From NCBI GenBank assembly GCA_052379845.1, contig JBQTCF010000022.1: DNA of 64,000 bases, one strand, 5' to 3'. Each line of letters starts with the position of its first letter. Within the stretch, counting starts at the first letter, position 1. The position numbers were made by a program, and so were the translations under genes. Shown here piece after piece: positions 32,978 to 42,471 of the stretch. The notes below the pieces were generated by a model. The model searched no databases. It was not told where the DNA came from and was given only the letters and a program-made list of their open reading frames with translations. This stretch comes from Roseinatronobacter sp052379845. Lineage in GTDB: Bacteria; Pseudomonadota; Alphaproteobacteria; Rhodobacterales; Rhodobacteraceae.

Positions 32978-34342
32978 ATGATCCGTAATCTTCTTGCAAC
33001 TACATCTGTCATCGCAGTCGTCGGCACAACCGCGCTTCATGCTGATACCTTCCCGGAAATCGAAGACTTGACCCTTGGGTTCATCAAGCTGACCGATATG
33101 GCGCCCTTGGCCATCGCCTACGAGCGCGGGTATTTCGAGGATGAAGGTCTTTTCGTTACGCTGGAAGCGCAAGCGAATTGGAAAGTGCTGATCGACGGTG
33201 TGATCGATGGTAACCTGCACGGCGCTCATATGCTGGCAGGTCAGCCATTGGCTGCAACCATCGGTTTTGGAACCGAAGCGCATATCGTCACGCCCTTTGT
33301 CTTTGATTTGAACGGCAATGCCACGACTGTGTCGAATGAGGTGTGGGAACTGATGCGTCCGGCCATCCCCTCTGACGCTGATGGCAAACCCGTCCATCCC
33401 ATTTCCGCTGAAGCGCTGCGCCCGGCACTTGAAGCGTTCGCCGATCAGGGGCGCCCGTTCAACATGGGGATGGTCTTTCCCGTCTCGACCCATAATTTCG
33501 AATTGCGTTACTGGTTGGCCGCGGGCGGCATCCATCCGGGTTTCTACAGCGCCGACAACATTGCCGGACAGATCGGGGCTGAGGCGCTTTTGTCCGTTAC
33601 CCCACCGCCGCAAATGCCTGCGACACTCGAAGCAGGCACGATCAGCGGCTACACTGTGGGTGAGCCGTGGAACCAGCAGGCCGTGGCCATGGGGATCGGT
33701 GTTCCTGTGGCGACCGATCTTGATATCTTCCCCATGCGTGCCGAAAAGGTGTTGGGCCTGCGTGCCGATTTTGTCGCGCAAAACCCCAACACGGTGCGCG
33801 CCCTGACGCGTGCGATGATTCGCGCCGGAATCTGGCTGGATGAGAACGACAACGCGAACCGTGAAGAAGCGGTGCAGATCATCAGCAGCCCCAATTATGT
33901 GGGCGCAGATCCGGAAGTGCTGCGCAATTCCATGACTGGCACGTTCGAATATGAAAAGGGCGATGTGCGTCCTGTGCCGGATTTCAACGTATTCTCGCGT
34001 TATTACGCCAATTACCCGTTCACGTCAGATGCCGTCTGGTATTTGACCCAGATGCGCCGTTGGGGCCAGATCACCGAGGCCAAGAGCGATGAGTGGTATA
34101 TCGAGACCGCAAAAAGCGTGTTCCTGTCTGACCTGTTCGAGGAGGCCGCGCAATCACTGGTTGCTGACGGGCTAGCCCCCGCAGAGATGTTCCCATTTGG
34201 CACCGACGGGTTCCGCGATGTGGTGGATCACGCCATTGACGGGCTGCCTTTCGATGGCCGCGCGCCCAACGCCTATATCGACAGCTTTCCCCTTGGTCTG
34301 ACCGGGGAACAGGTGGTCGTGGGAACACAGGTGCAGGGCTAA
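32978..34342 (+). CDS. nrtA: nitrate/nitrite ABC transporter substrate-binding protein
   Basis: The 454-residue protein has a short signal peptide (MIRNLLATTSVIAVVGTTALHA) and the NrtA/CmpA fold: LTLGFIKLTDMAPLAIAYERGYFEDEGL, HGAHMLAGQPLA, FPVSTHNFELRYWLAAGGI, VTPPPQMPATLEAGTISGYTVGEPWN. The GEPWN and STHN motifs mark the ligand pocket. It delivers nitrate to NrtB/NrtCD. The start has AAGGA ten bases before the ATG. Expression is probably set by the NasT-dependent leader directly upstream. Confidence 0.95.
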   Translation: MIRNLLATTSVIAVVGTTALHADTFPEIEDLTLGFIKLTDMAPLAIAYERGYFEDEGLFVTLEAQANWKVLIDGVIDGNLHGAHMLAGQPLAATIGFGTEAHIVTPFVFDLNGNATTVSNEVWELMRPAIPSDADGKPVHPISAEALRPALEAFADQGRPFNMGMVFPVSTHNFELRYWLAAGGIHPGFYSADNIAGQIGAEALLSVTPPPQMPATLEAGTISGYTVGEPWNQQAVAMGIGVPVATDLDIFPMRAEKVLGLRADFVAQNPNTVRALTRAMIRAGIWLDENDNANREEAVQIISSPNYVGADPEVLRNSMTGTFEYEKGDVRPVPDFNVFSRYYANYPFTSDAVWYLTQMRRWGQITEAKSDEWYIETAKSVFLSDLFEEAAQSLVADGLAPAEMFPFGTDGFRDVVDHAIDGLPFDGRAPNAYIDSFPLGLTGEQVVVGTQVQG

Positions 34343-34366
34343 GGCCCGGATTTCAGAGGACGCGAT

Positions 34367-35437
34367 ATGACTGCAATCGAGCCGACCCAACTTCAAGCCG
34401 AACGCCGTGCACGGCTGTTCACAAGGATCAACAAGCTGGATGGCTGGTTCAAGGTTCTGGGCCTGTCCTTCATGACACCGCTGTTACGCGCAGCCGCGGG
34501 CGACAATCCCAAGGCGCAGGTCAAGCAGATTTGGCAGCTGTTGGGCGTGCCGGTTCTGGCGATCATCGGGTTTCTGCTGCTCTGGGGCAATCTGGCCCCG
34601 CGTGTGGAAACCTCGCTTGGTGCTATTCCCGGTCCTGTTCAGGTCTGGGAGCAGGCTAAGGTGCTGCATGGTGACCATCTGGCAGAGCGCGAGCGCCAGT
34701 CCGCGTTTCTGGAACGTCAGGCCGCGCGCAATGCCGAACTGATCGCCGCCGGACAGGAAGATCGTGTGCGCGAACGCGTCTATACCGGGTCGCCCACCTA
34801 TTACGACCAGATATGGACTTCTGTTCAGACCGTGTTCTTCGGCTTTCTGATCGCGACCACTGTCGCGGTGCCGCTGGGTATTGCGGCGGGCCTGTCGCCC
34901 ACCACCAATGCTGCGCTAAACCCGTTGATCCAGATCTTCAAACCGGTCAGTCCACTGGCATGGCTGCCGATCGTGACGATGGTCGTGTCGGCGGTCTATG
35001 TCACGCAGGACGGCATGTTCTCGCGCTCGTTCCTGACCTCGGCAATAACGGTTACGCTGTGCTCGCTTTGGCCCACGCTGATCAACACGGCACTGGGTGT
35101 GGCCAGCATCGACCGCGACCTGATTTCTGTCAGTCGCGTGCTGAAGCTGAACACATGGACCAAGATCACGCGGCTGGTGCTGCCATCGGCCCTGCCGCTG
35201 ATCTTCACGGGCCTGCGCTTGTCGCTGGGCGTGGGCTGGATGGTGCTGATCGCGGCGGAAATGCTGGCCCAGAACCCTGGCCTGGGCAAATTTGTCTGGG
35301 ACCAGTTCCAGAACGGATCCTCCAGCAGCTTGGCGGCGATTATGGTGGCGGTGCTGACCATCGGCATCATCGGCTTTCTGCTGGACCGGCTGATGTATGC
35401 GCTGCAATCGCTTTTCACCTTCTCGAATAATCGGTGA
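34367..35437 (+). CDS. nrtB: nitrate ABC transporter permease
   Basis: The 356-residue protein has about six membrane segments and the ABC-permease EAA-like region (LGVASIDRDLISVSRVLKLNTWTKITRLVLPSALPLIFTGLRLSLG). Between the first and second segments lies a charged loop of about 80 residues (about 90-150, LAERERQSAFLERQAARNAEL...) that could be periplasmic and coiled. It forms the channel for NrtA-bound nitrate. It lies 24 bases after nrtA and ends at the NrtCD start. Confidence 0.94.
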   Translation: MTAIEPTQLQAERRARLFTRINKLDGWFKVLGLSFMTPLLRAAAGDNPKAQVKQIWQLLGVPVLAIIGFLLLWGNLAPRVETSLGAIPGPVQVWEQAKVLHGDHLAERERQSAFLERQAARNAELIAAGQEDRVRERVYTGSPTYYDQIWTSVQTVFFGFLIATTVAVPLGIAAGLSPTTNAALNPLIQIFKPVSPLAWLPIVTMVVSAVYVTQDGMFSRSFLTSAITVTLCSLWPTLINTALGVASIDRDLISVSRVLKLNTWTKITRLVLPSALPLIFTGLRLSLGVGWMVLIAAEMLAQNPGLGKFVWDQFQNGSSSSLAAIMVAVLTIGIIGFLLDRLMYALQSLFTFSNNR

Positions 35438-35442
35438 GCACC

Positions 35443-37104
35443 ATGACAATTCTGGAATTCAAAAACGTTTGCAAGGGTTTCGGCACTGGGTTGGACCGTG
35501 AGGAGGTTTTGAAAAATATCACGCTCTCGGTGGAAGAAGGCGAGTTCCTGGCGATCCTCGGTTTTTCCGGCACCGGCAAGACCACGCTGATCAACCAGAT
35601 CGCGGGACTCGCGCAACCCGATAGCGGGCAGGTGCTGTTCAAGGGCAAGCCCATCACCGGGCCGGGGCCAGAGCGGGGGCTGGTGTTTCAGTCCTATTCG
35701 CTTATGCCGTGGCTGACTGTTGCGGGCAATGTCGCGCTGGCGGTGGATGCCGTGCACAAATCCGCCAGCCGGGCTGAACGCGCCGCCATGGTGGACAAGT
35801 TCATCGCGATGGTGGGCCTTAGCCACGCCAAGGGCCGCCGTCCGGCGGAATTGTCGGGCGGAATGCGCCAGCGCGTGTCAGTGGCCCGCGCCTTGGCCAT
35901 GAACCCCGAAGTGCTGCTGCTCGATGAGCCACTTTCCGCGCTGGACGCGCTGACCCGCGCCAACCTGCAAGATGAGATCACAGAAATCTGGCAGGCCGAT
36001 CAGAAAACCGTGGTGCTGATTACCAATGACGTGGATGAAGCGCTTTTGCTGGCGGACCGGATCATTCCGCTGAACCCGGACGGCACGCTGGGTGCGGCGT
36101 TTACGGTTTCCATCCCGCGCCCGCGCGTGCGCACCGCTATGAACAATGACCCCTGTTTCAAGAAACTGCGCGCTGATATCACCAAATACCTGATGGATGT
36201 GGGCATTGCCGCCAAGGTGGCAGAAACGCGCGTGCTGCCACAGGTCACGCCCATTCACGGTGCCCCCAAAGCCTATGCAGAGGCCGCGAAAAGCCCGCTG
36301 GCCGACAAGTATCTGGAATTCTCGCAACTGTCCAAGGTGTATCCCACGCCGGAAGGACCGCTGACCGTGGTCGACCGGTTCGATCTGAAAATGAAGAAGG
36401 GCGAATTCATCAGCCTGATCGGGCATTCGGGCTGCGGCAAATCTACCGTGCTGACCATGGCGGCCGGCTTGAACGAGATTTCGGGCGGTGCAATCAAGCT
36501 GGACGGTCTGGAAGTGCGCGGCGCGGACCCTGAACGCGCGGTGGTGTTTCAGGCGCCCAGCCTGTTTCCGTGGCTGACAGCCAAGGAAAACGTGGCCATG
36601 GGCGTGGACCGCGTCTATCCGCGCGCGTCGCGCGCCGAGCGGCAGGATGTTGTCGAATACTATCTGGAACGTGTTGGCTTGGGCGACAGCATGGACCGTC
36701 AGGCATCCGAGATGTCGAACGGCATGAAGCAGCGCGTGGGCATTGCCCGCGCCTTCGCATTGTCGCCCAAACTGTTGTTGCTGGATGAACCCTTCGGCAT
36801 GCTGGACAGCCTGACGCGCTGGGAATTGCAGGAAGTGCTGATGGAAGTGTGGTCACGCACCAAAGTGACTGCGATTTGCGTGACCCATGACGTGGATGAA
36901 GCCATTCTTCTGGCCGACCGCGTGGTGATGATGACCAACGGCCCGCGCGCCCGCATCGGCAAGATTGTAGATGTGAACCTGCCCCGCCCGCGCACCCGCA
37001 AGGCGCTGCTGGAACACCCAGATTACTACAATTACCGCGCCGAGGTTCTGCAATTCCTGGAGGATTACGAACACGGCGCCCACAAGAAGAAGGAGGCCGC
37101 GTGA
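35443..37104 (+). CDS. nitrate ABC transporter ATPase, two ATPase domains in one chain (NrtCD)
   Basis: The 553-residue protein has two ATPase domains. The first has Walker A GFSGTGKTT (about residue 41), LSGGMRQR and VLLLDEPLSALD. The second has GHSGCGKST (about 327), MSNGMKQR and LLLLDEPFGMLD. Cyanobacterial transporters use separate NrtC (with an NrtA-like regulatory domain) and NrtD; here both ATPases are fused and the regulatory domain is absent. The ATG at 35443 follows GGTGAG; a GTG at 35434 overlapping the nrtB stop is the alternative. The stop overlaps the nirB start region. Confidence 0.92.
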   Translation: MTILEFKNVCKGFGTGLDREEVLKNITLSVEEGEFLAILGFSGTGKTTLINQIAGLAQPDSGQVLFKGKPITGPGPERGLVFQSYSLMPWLTVAGNVALAVDAVHKSASRAERAAMVDKFIAMVGLSHAKGRRPAELSGGMRQRVSVARALAMNPEVLLLDEPLSALDALTRANLQDEITEIWQADQKTVVLITNDVDEALLLADRIIPLNPDGTLGAAFTVSIPRPRVRTAMNNDPCFKKLRADITKYLMDVGIAAKVAETRVLPQVTPIHGAPKAYAEAAKSPLADKYLEFSQLSKVYPTPEGPLTVVDRFDLKMKKGEFISLIGHSGCGKSTVLTMAAGLNEISGGAIKLDGLEVRGADPERAVVFQAPSLFPWLTAKENVAMGVDRVYPRASRAERQDVVEYYLERVGLGDSMDRQASEMSNGMKQRVGIARAFALSPKLLLLDEPFGMLDSLTRWELQEVLMEVWSRTKVTAICVTHDVDEAILLADRVVMMTNGPRARIGKIVDVNLPRPRTRKALLEHPDYYNYRAEVLQFLEDYEHGAHKKKEAA

Positions 37105-39545
37105 TGAAACGCAAACTCGTCATCATCGGCGCGGGCATGGCCTCGGGGCGGGTGCTGGATCACCTGCTGGCCGCCGATCCCGACGGCTGGGACATTACCG
37201 TGTTCAATGCCGAACCGCGCGGAAACTATAACCGCATCCTGCTCTCGCCGGTGCTGTCAGGCGAAAAGACCTATGCAGACATCGTCACCCACGACGATGG
37301 CTTCTACGCGCGCCACAATATCACCTGCCGTTTTGGGGAGGCTGTGGTCAAGATCGACCGCGCGCGCAAGATCGTCTATTCCAACGCAGGCGGCGCGCCC
37401 TATGACAGGCTGCTGATTGCCACGGGTTCTGCGCCCTTTATCCTTCCGGTTGCGGGCAAGGATTTGGCCGGTGTTGTAACCTACCGCGACATTGATGATA
37501 CCAACGCGATGATGGCCGCCGCAGATAAAGCCGGGGGCAGGGCTGTGGTCATCGGCGGCGGTCTGTTAGGGCTGGAAGCGGCCGCAGGGCTGAAGGCGCG
37601 CGGCATGGAGGTGACGGTCATTCACCTGATGGGCCACCTGATGGAACGCCAGCTTGACCCCGCCGCAGGCTATCTGCTGCAAAAGGATCTGGAGGCGCGC
37701 GGAATTGCCGTGCATTGCAAAGGGGCCACCAAGGCCATTCTGGGCAAGGACCATGTTGAAGCTGTGCTGCTGGAAGATGGAACTGTCTATCCTGCGGATA
37801 TGGTGTGCATGGCGGTGGGCATTCGCCCCGAAACCCGCCTGGCCACGGATGCAGCCCTTGACGTGGCGCGCGGGATAACCGTGACCGACCAGATGGTGAC
37901 ATCGGACCCTGACATTCTGGCAGTTGGCGAATGCGTGGAACATGACGGCCAGCTTTTCGGCCTTGTCGCCCCGCTTTATGATCAGGCACGCGTGGTTGCG
38001 GCCACGCTTTTGGGGCAGGACGCGGCCTTTGCCCCTGTTCAGACAGCGACCAAGCTGAAAGTCACGGGTGTTGATCTGTTCAGCGCAGGCGATTTTGCGG
38101 ATGGGGCAGGGCGCGAGGATGTTGTCTATCGTGACCCGGCGCGCGGTGTCTACAAGCGGCTGGTGATCGAGGATGACTGCCTGATGGGTGCGGTCATGTA
38201 TGGCGATACCGCAGACGGGTCGTGGTTCTTCGGGCTTATCAAGGACGGCACCGATATTTCGGACATGCGCGACACCCTGATTTTCGGGCCTGCCTATCAG
38301 GGGGGGACCGGCGCGGACCCTTTGGCAGCCGTTGCAGCATTGCCGCCTGAGGCGGAGATTTGCGGCTGCAACGGCATTTGCAAGGGCACCATCGTTTCGG
38401 CGATCGAAGGGGGCGCGACGACCCTTGCCGATATCAAAGCACACACCAAGGCCAGCGCGTCTTGTGGCACCTGCTCGGGGCTGGTGGAACAGGTTCTGGC
38501 CAGCACCCTGGGCGACGCATTCCAGATGCCTGCTGCCCAGCCCATATGCGGTTGCACCGATCTGACACATGAGGATGTGCGCCGCCTGATCAAGGCGCGC
38601 GCGCTGAAATCCATGCCGGCTGTCATGCAGGAACTGGGCTGGAAAACATCCTGCGGGTGCCATGTCTGCCGCCCAGCGCTGAATTTCTACCTGCTGGCCG
38701 ATTGGCCCGAAGATTACACCGATGACGCGCAAAGCCGTTTCGTCAATGAACGCAACCACGCCAATATCCAGAAGGACGGCACCTATTCGGTCGTCCCGCG
38801 CATGTGGGGCGGCATGACCAACCCGCGCGAATTGCGCGCGATTGCGGATGCGGCGGATAAATACGCTATTCCGGCGGTGAAGGTCACGGGCGGGCAGCGC
38901 ATTGACCTGCTGGGCGTGCGCAAGGAAGACCTGCCGCATATCTGGGCTGATCTGAACGAGGCGGGGCTGGTCAGTGGCCACGCCTATTCCAAAGGGCTGC
39001 GCACGGTCAAAACCTGCGTGGGCACGGATTTCTGCCGTTTCGGCACACAAGACAGCACGGGGCTTGGGATCAAGCTGGAACAGCGACTTTGGGGGTCATG
39101 GACCCCGCATAAGGTGAAGCTGGCGGTTTCAGGCTGCCCGCGCAATTGCGCCGAGGCGACCTGCAAGGATGTGGGCATCATTTCCGTCGAGAGCGGGTAT
39201 GAAATCGGTGTTGGTGGCGCGGCTGGTATGGACCTGAAAGAGGTCGAGCGTCTGGCCAAAGTTACAAGTGAGCAAGAGGCTATCGATCTGACCGTTGCCT
39301 TCATCCAGCTTTACCGCGAACACGCCAAATATCTGGACCGGCCCTATAAATGGCTGGCCAAGGTGGGGCTGGAATGGGTGCAGGCGCAGGTGGTCGAGGA
39401 TACGGCCAACCGCGCCGCGCTGATTGCGCGCTTCGATCTGTCGCAATCCATCTACCAACGTGACCCATGGGCGGACCGCGCAACCCCACAGGCACAGGCG
39501 GATTTTGCCCCGCTTGCCGATCTGACACAGGAGGCGGCGCAATGA
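37104..39545 (+). CDS. nirB: assimilatory nitrite reductase [NAD(P)H] large subunit
   Basis: The 813-residue protein has an FAD domain (VIIGAGMASGRVLDHLL), an NADH domain (AVVIGGGLLGLEAAAGLKARG), two BFD-like 2Fe-2S stretches (CGCNGICKG..CGTCSG and CGCTDLTHEDV..CGCHVC), and the siroheme/4Fe-4S domain with CVGTDFCRFG and SGCPRNCAEA. It reduces nitrite to ammonium with six electrons. The start at 37104 has AGGAGG seven bases before it; a GTG at 37101 overlapping the previous stop is possible. It works with NirD, and the siroheme is supplied by CysG encoded at the end of the operon. Confidence 0.96.
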   Translation: MKRKLVIIGAGMASGRVLDHLLAADPDGWDITVFNAEPRGNYNRILLSPVLSGEKTYADIVTHDDGFYARHNITCRFGEAVVKIDRARKIVYSNAGGAPYDRLLIATGSAPFILPVAGKDLAGVVTYRDIDDTNAMMAAADKAGGRAVVIGGGLLGLEAAAGLKARGMEVTVIHLMGHLMERQLDPAAGYLLQKDLEARGIAVHCKGATKAILGKDHVEAVLLEDGTVYPADMVCMAVGIRPETRLATDAALDVARGITVTDQMVTSDPDILAVGECVEHDGQLFGLVAPLYDQARVVAATLLGQDAAFAPVQTATKLKVTGVDLFSAGDFADGAGREDVVYRDPARGVYKRLVIEDDCLMGAVMYGDTADGSWFFGLIKDGTDISDMRDTLIFGPAYQGGTGADPLAAVAALPPEAEICGCNGICKGTIVSAIEGGATTLADIKAHTKASASCGTCSGLVEQVLASTLGDAFQMPAAQPICGCTDLTHEDVRRLIKARALKSMPAVMQELGWKTSCGCHVCRPALNFYLLADWPEDYTDDAQSRFVNERNHANIQKDGTYSVVPRMWGGMTNPRELRAIADAADKYAIPAVKVTGGQRIDLLGVRKEDLPHIWADLNEAGLVSGHAYSKGLRTVKTCVGTDFCRFGTQDSTGLGIKLEQRLWGSWTPHKVKLAVSGCPRNCAEATCKDVGIISVESGYEIGVGGAAGMDLKEVERLAKVTSEQEAIDLTVAFIQLYREHAKYLDRPYKWLAKVGLEWVQAQVVEDTANRAALIARFDLSQSIYQRDPWADRATPQAQADFAPLADLTQEAAQ

Positions 39546-39874
39546 GCTGGCTGGATATCGGCGCATTGAACGACATCCCCCAGCGCGGGGCACGACTGGT
39601 CAAAACAATGCATGGGTGTGTTGCCGTGTTTCGCACCGGCGATGATCAGGTCTTCGCTATTGATGACCGTTGCCCGCACAAGGGCGGGCCGCTGTCCGAA
39701 GGGATCGTGCATGGCCATGCGGTGACTTGTCCGCTGCATAACTGGGTGTTTTCGCTGGAAAGCGGCATTGCACAGGGCGCGGATGACGGGGCCGTGGCCA
39801 CTTACCCCGCGCGGGTCGAGGGCGGGCGCATTCTGCTGGATGCCAAGCGCCTGATCCGGGGGGCAGCAGCATGA
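39542..39874 (+). CDS. nirD: nitrite reductase small subunit (Rieske-like)
   Basis: The 110-residue protein has a Rieske-type [2Fe-2S] site: CPHKGGPLSEG and CPLHNWVF, with both Cys-His pairs present. Many enterobacterial NirD proteins lack the cluster ligands, so this is the cluster-containing type. It is the partner subunit of NirB. It overlaps nirB (ATGA) and nasA (ATGA) at its two ends. Confidence 0.95.
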   Translation: MSWLDIGALNDIPQRGARLVKTMHGCVAVFRTGDDQVFAIDDRCPHKGGPLSEGIVHGHAVTCPLHNWVFSLESGIAQGADDGAVATYPARVEGGRILLDAKRLIRGAAA

Positions 39875-42471
39875 GCACTGTGCGCACCACCTGCCCATAT
39901 TGCGGCGTGGGCTGCGGGGTGCTGATGGCCCCGGACGGGCAGGGGGGCGCAACAGTCAAAGGCGACCCCGACCATCCGGCGAATTACGGACGGCTGTGTT
40001 CCAAGGGCACGGCGCTGGGCGAAACGCTGGGGCTGGACGGGCGCATCCTGTCACCCGTTGTGGATGGCAAGCCCGCGACATGGGACGCGGCGCTTGATCT
40101 GGTGGCCCAGCGCTTTCAATCAGCGATCCGCGACCACGGCCCGGATTCGGTGGCTTTTTACCTCTCGGGCCAGATGCTGACCGAGGATTATTACGCCGCC
40201 AACAAGCTGATAAAAGGCTATTTCGGCACCGCGAATGTGGACACCAACTCGCGGTTGTGCATGGCGTCCTCGGTCGCGGGTCATAAACGCGCGTTCGGGG
40301 CCGATACTGTGCCGGGGACGTATGACGATCTGGATCAAGCCGATCTGGTGGTGCTGGTGGGCAGTAACCTCGCATGGTGCCATCCGGTGCTGTATCAGCG
40401 GCTGGTTGCGGCAAAGAAGGCGCGTGGCACCAAAGTTGTTGTGGTGGACCCGCGCCGCACGGCAACCTGCGATATCGCGGACCTGCATCTGGCGCTGGCC
40501 CCCGGCTCTGATGCGGCGCTCTTCAACGCGCTGCTGGTGGCCTTGGCGGATCGCGGGGCAGTCGACACCGAGTATGTGGCGCGCCATGTCAGCGGGTTCG
40601 AGGATGCGCTTGCAGCCGCGCGTGCAAGCGATCCCGCCCTGACCGGGCTTGCAGACCAAGATATCGCGCAATTCCTGACTTGGTTCACCACGACCGAGCG
40701 GGTGGTGACGGTCTATTCCCAAGGGATCAACCAATCCTCCAGTGGGACAGACAAGGTCAATGCGATCCTGAATTGTCATTTGGCGACAGGCCGCATTGGA
40801 CGTCCCGGAACGGGACCATTTAGCGTGACCGGTCAGCCCAACGCGATGGGCGGGCGCGAGGTGGGGGGCTTGGCCAATATGCTGGCCTGTCATCTGGATA
40901 TTGAAAGCCCCGCTCACCGCGCGGCGGTTCAGGGGTTCTGGGCCAGCCCGGCCATGCCGGAGCAACCGGGCCTGAAAGCGGTTGAGATGTTCCGCGCGGT
41001 GGCCCAAGGCCAGATCAAGGCATTGTGGATCATCCACACCAACCCGGCCGTGTCGATGCCTGATGCTGATGCGGTCGCGGCGGCGATCAAAGGCTGTGAT
41101 TTCGTGGTGGTCAGCGATGTGACCCACACTGACACCACACGACTGGCCGATGTGATCCTGCCCGCGACCGCATGGGGCGAAAAATCCGGCACTGTTACCA
41201 ATTCCGACCGCATGATCAGCCGCCAGCGTTCATTCCTGCCCGCGCCGGGGCAGGCGCGGGACGATTGGCGCATGATCGCAGATGTCGCCGCGCGCATGGG
41301 CTGGGGCGCAGCTTTCGATTGGGCCAGTGCGGCAGAAGTGTTCGCGGAATATGCCGCGCTGTCTGGCATTGCGGGCGATCTGGGCCGCGATTTCGACATC
41401 TCGGAACTGGCAAAGGCCGATTACGATGCGCTGCCCCCGACCCGCTGGCCCGTCAGCGCGCGGCAAAAGGGGGGGCGGTTCTTCGCGCAGGGTGGGTTTT
41501 TCACCCCGGACGCACGCGCGCGTATGCTGCCTATTACACCGCGTATGCCCGTGGCGCAGGCCGCGCCGCGCTACCCGTTCCGCCTGAATACGGGGCGCGT
41601 GCGCGACCACTGGCATACGATGACCCGCACGGCATTGGCACCGCGCTTGAACCAGCACATCGCCGAGCCGTTCGTTGAAATCCACCCAGATGATGCGGCG
41701 GGGCTTGGTCTTGGCCCGGCAACATTGGCCCGCGTCACCAGCCCGCAGGGCCGCGCAATCTTGCGCGTGGCGATCACCGACCGCGTGCAGCGCGGTCATG
41801 TTTTCGCGCCAATGCACTGGACCGGCGACACGGCACCGACGGGCCGCGTGGATGCGCTGGTCGCGGCCGTAACAGACCCGGTGTCCGGCCAGCCCGAAAG
41901 CAAAGCCGCCGTTGTTGCCATCACGCCGTTGAACCCCGCGTGGTATGGGTTCGCGGTTTCTGTTGATGCGCAGGCCCCCGAGGCGGCCTATTGGGCGCGC
42001 GCGCGCCATGCGGGCGGCTGGCGCAGCGAATTGGCCGGTATGGAGCCGCCTGCCAATTGGGAGGGCTATGCCCGCGGGTTGTTCAACCTGCCCGACGCCA
42101 TTTGCCTGAGCGTCGAGGACCGCGTGCGCGGCACCCACCGGCTGGCGCTGATGCAAGACGGGCGCACGCTGGCGGCGCTGTTCATCGCGCCAGATCCTGT
42201 GCAGCTTGCGCGCGGGCATCTGGCCGCACAGGTGGGCCAGCCCGGCGCTGCATTGCTGGCCGGGCGTCCGGGGGGCGGCATGGTCGATCCCGGCCCTACA
42301 GTTTGCGCTTGCCTGAATGTGGGGCTGAACACCATCACGGCCGCGATTGCGGCGCAACGCCTGACCACGGTTGAGCAGATCGGTGCAGCGCTGCAAGCTG
42401 GCACATCCTGCGGGTCTTGCAAGCCTGAACTGGCCGCCCTTCTGGCCGGACGGCTGGAGGCAGCAGAATGA
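39871..42471 (+). CDS. nasA: assimilatory nitrate reductase catalytic subunit
   Basis: The 866-residue molybdopterin enzyme has an N-terminal 4Fe-4S site (CPYCGVGCGVLM..GRLCSKG), bis-MGD-binding regions (GSNLAWCHPVLYQRL, VVVVDPRRTATC, NTGRVRDHWHTMTRT) and a C-terminal BFD-like [2Fe-2S] domain (VCACLNVGLNTI..GTSCGSCKPEL). It reduces nitrate to nitrite in the cytoplasm; no Tat signal is present. The added BFD-like domain suggests direct reduction by a ferredoxin or flavoprotein. No separate electron-transfer subunit gene lies in the operon. Confidence 0.96.
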   Translation: MSTVRTTCPYCGVGCGVLMAPDGQGGATVKGDPDHPANYGRLCSKGTALGETLGLDGRILSPVVDGKPATWDAALDLVAQRFQSAIRDHGPDSVAFYLSGQMLTEDYYAANKLIKGYFGTANVDTNSRLCMASSVAGHKRAFGADTVPGTYDDLDQADLVVLVGSNLAWCHPVLYQRLVAAKKARGTKVVVVDPRRTATCDIADLHLALAPGSDAALFNALLVALADRGAVDTEYVARHVSGFEDALAAARASDPALTGLADQDIAQFLTWFTTTERVVTVYSQGINQSSSGTDKVNAILNCHLATGRIGRPGTGPFSVTGQPNAMGGREVGGLANMLACHLDIESPAHRAAVQGFWASPAMPEQPGLKAVEMFRAVAQGQIKALWIIHTNPAVSMPDADAVAAAIKGCDFVVVSDVTHTDTTRLADVILPATAWGEKSGTVTNSDRMISRQRSFLPAPGQARDDWRMIADVAARMGWGAAFDWASAAEVFAEYAALSGIAGDLGRDFDISELAKADYDALPPTRWPVSARQKGGRFFAQGGFFTPDARARMLPITPRMPVAQAAPRYPFRLNTGRVRDHWHTMTRTALAPRLNQHIAEPFVEIHPDDAAGLGLGPATLARVTSPQGRAILRVAITDRVQRGHVFAPMHWTGDTAPTGRVDALVAAVTDPVSGQPESKAAVVAITPLNPAWYGFAVSVDAQAPEAAYWARARHAGGWRSELAGMEPPANWEGYARGLFNLPDAICLSVEDRVRGTHRLALMQDGRTLAALFIAPDPVQLARGHLAAQVGQPGAALLAGRPGGGMVDPGPTVCACLNVGLNTITAAIAAQRLTTVEQIGAALQAGTSCGSCKPELAALLAGRLEAAE

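Noticed and set aside
37566..39050. 494-codon open frame on the minus strand
   Set aside because: It is antisense to nirB; a long shadow frame caused by GC-rich codon use.
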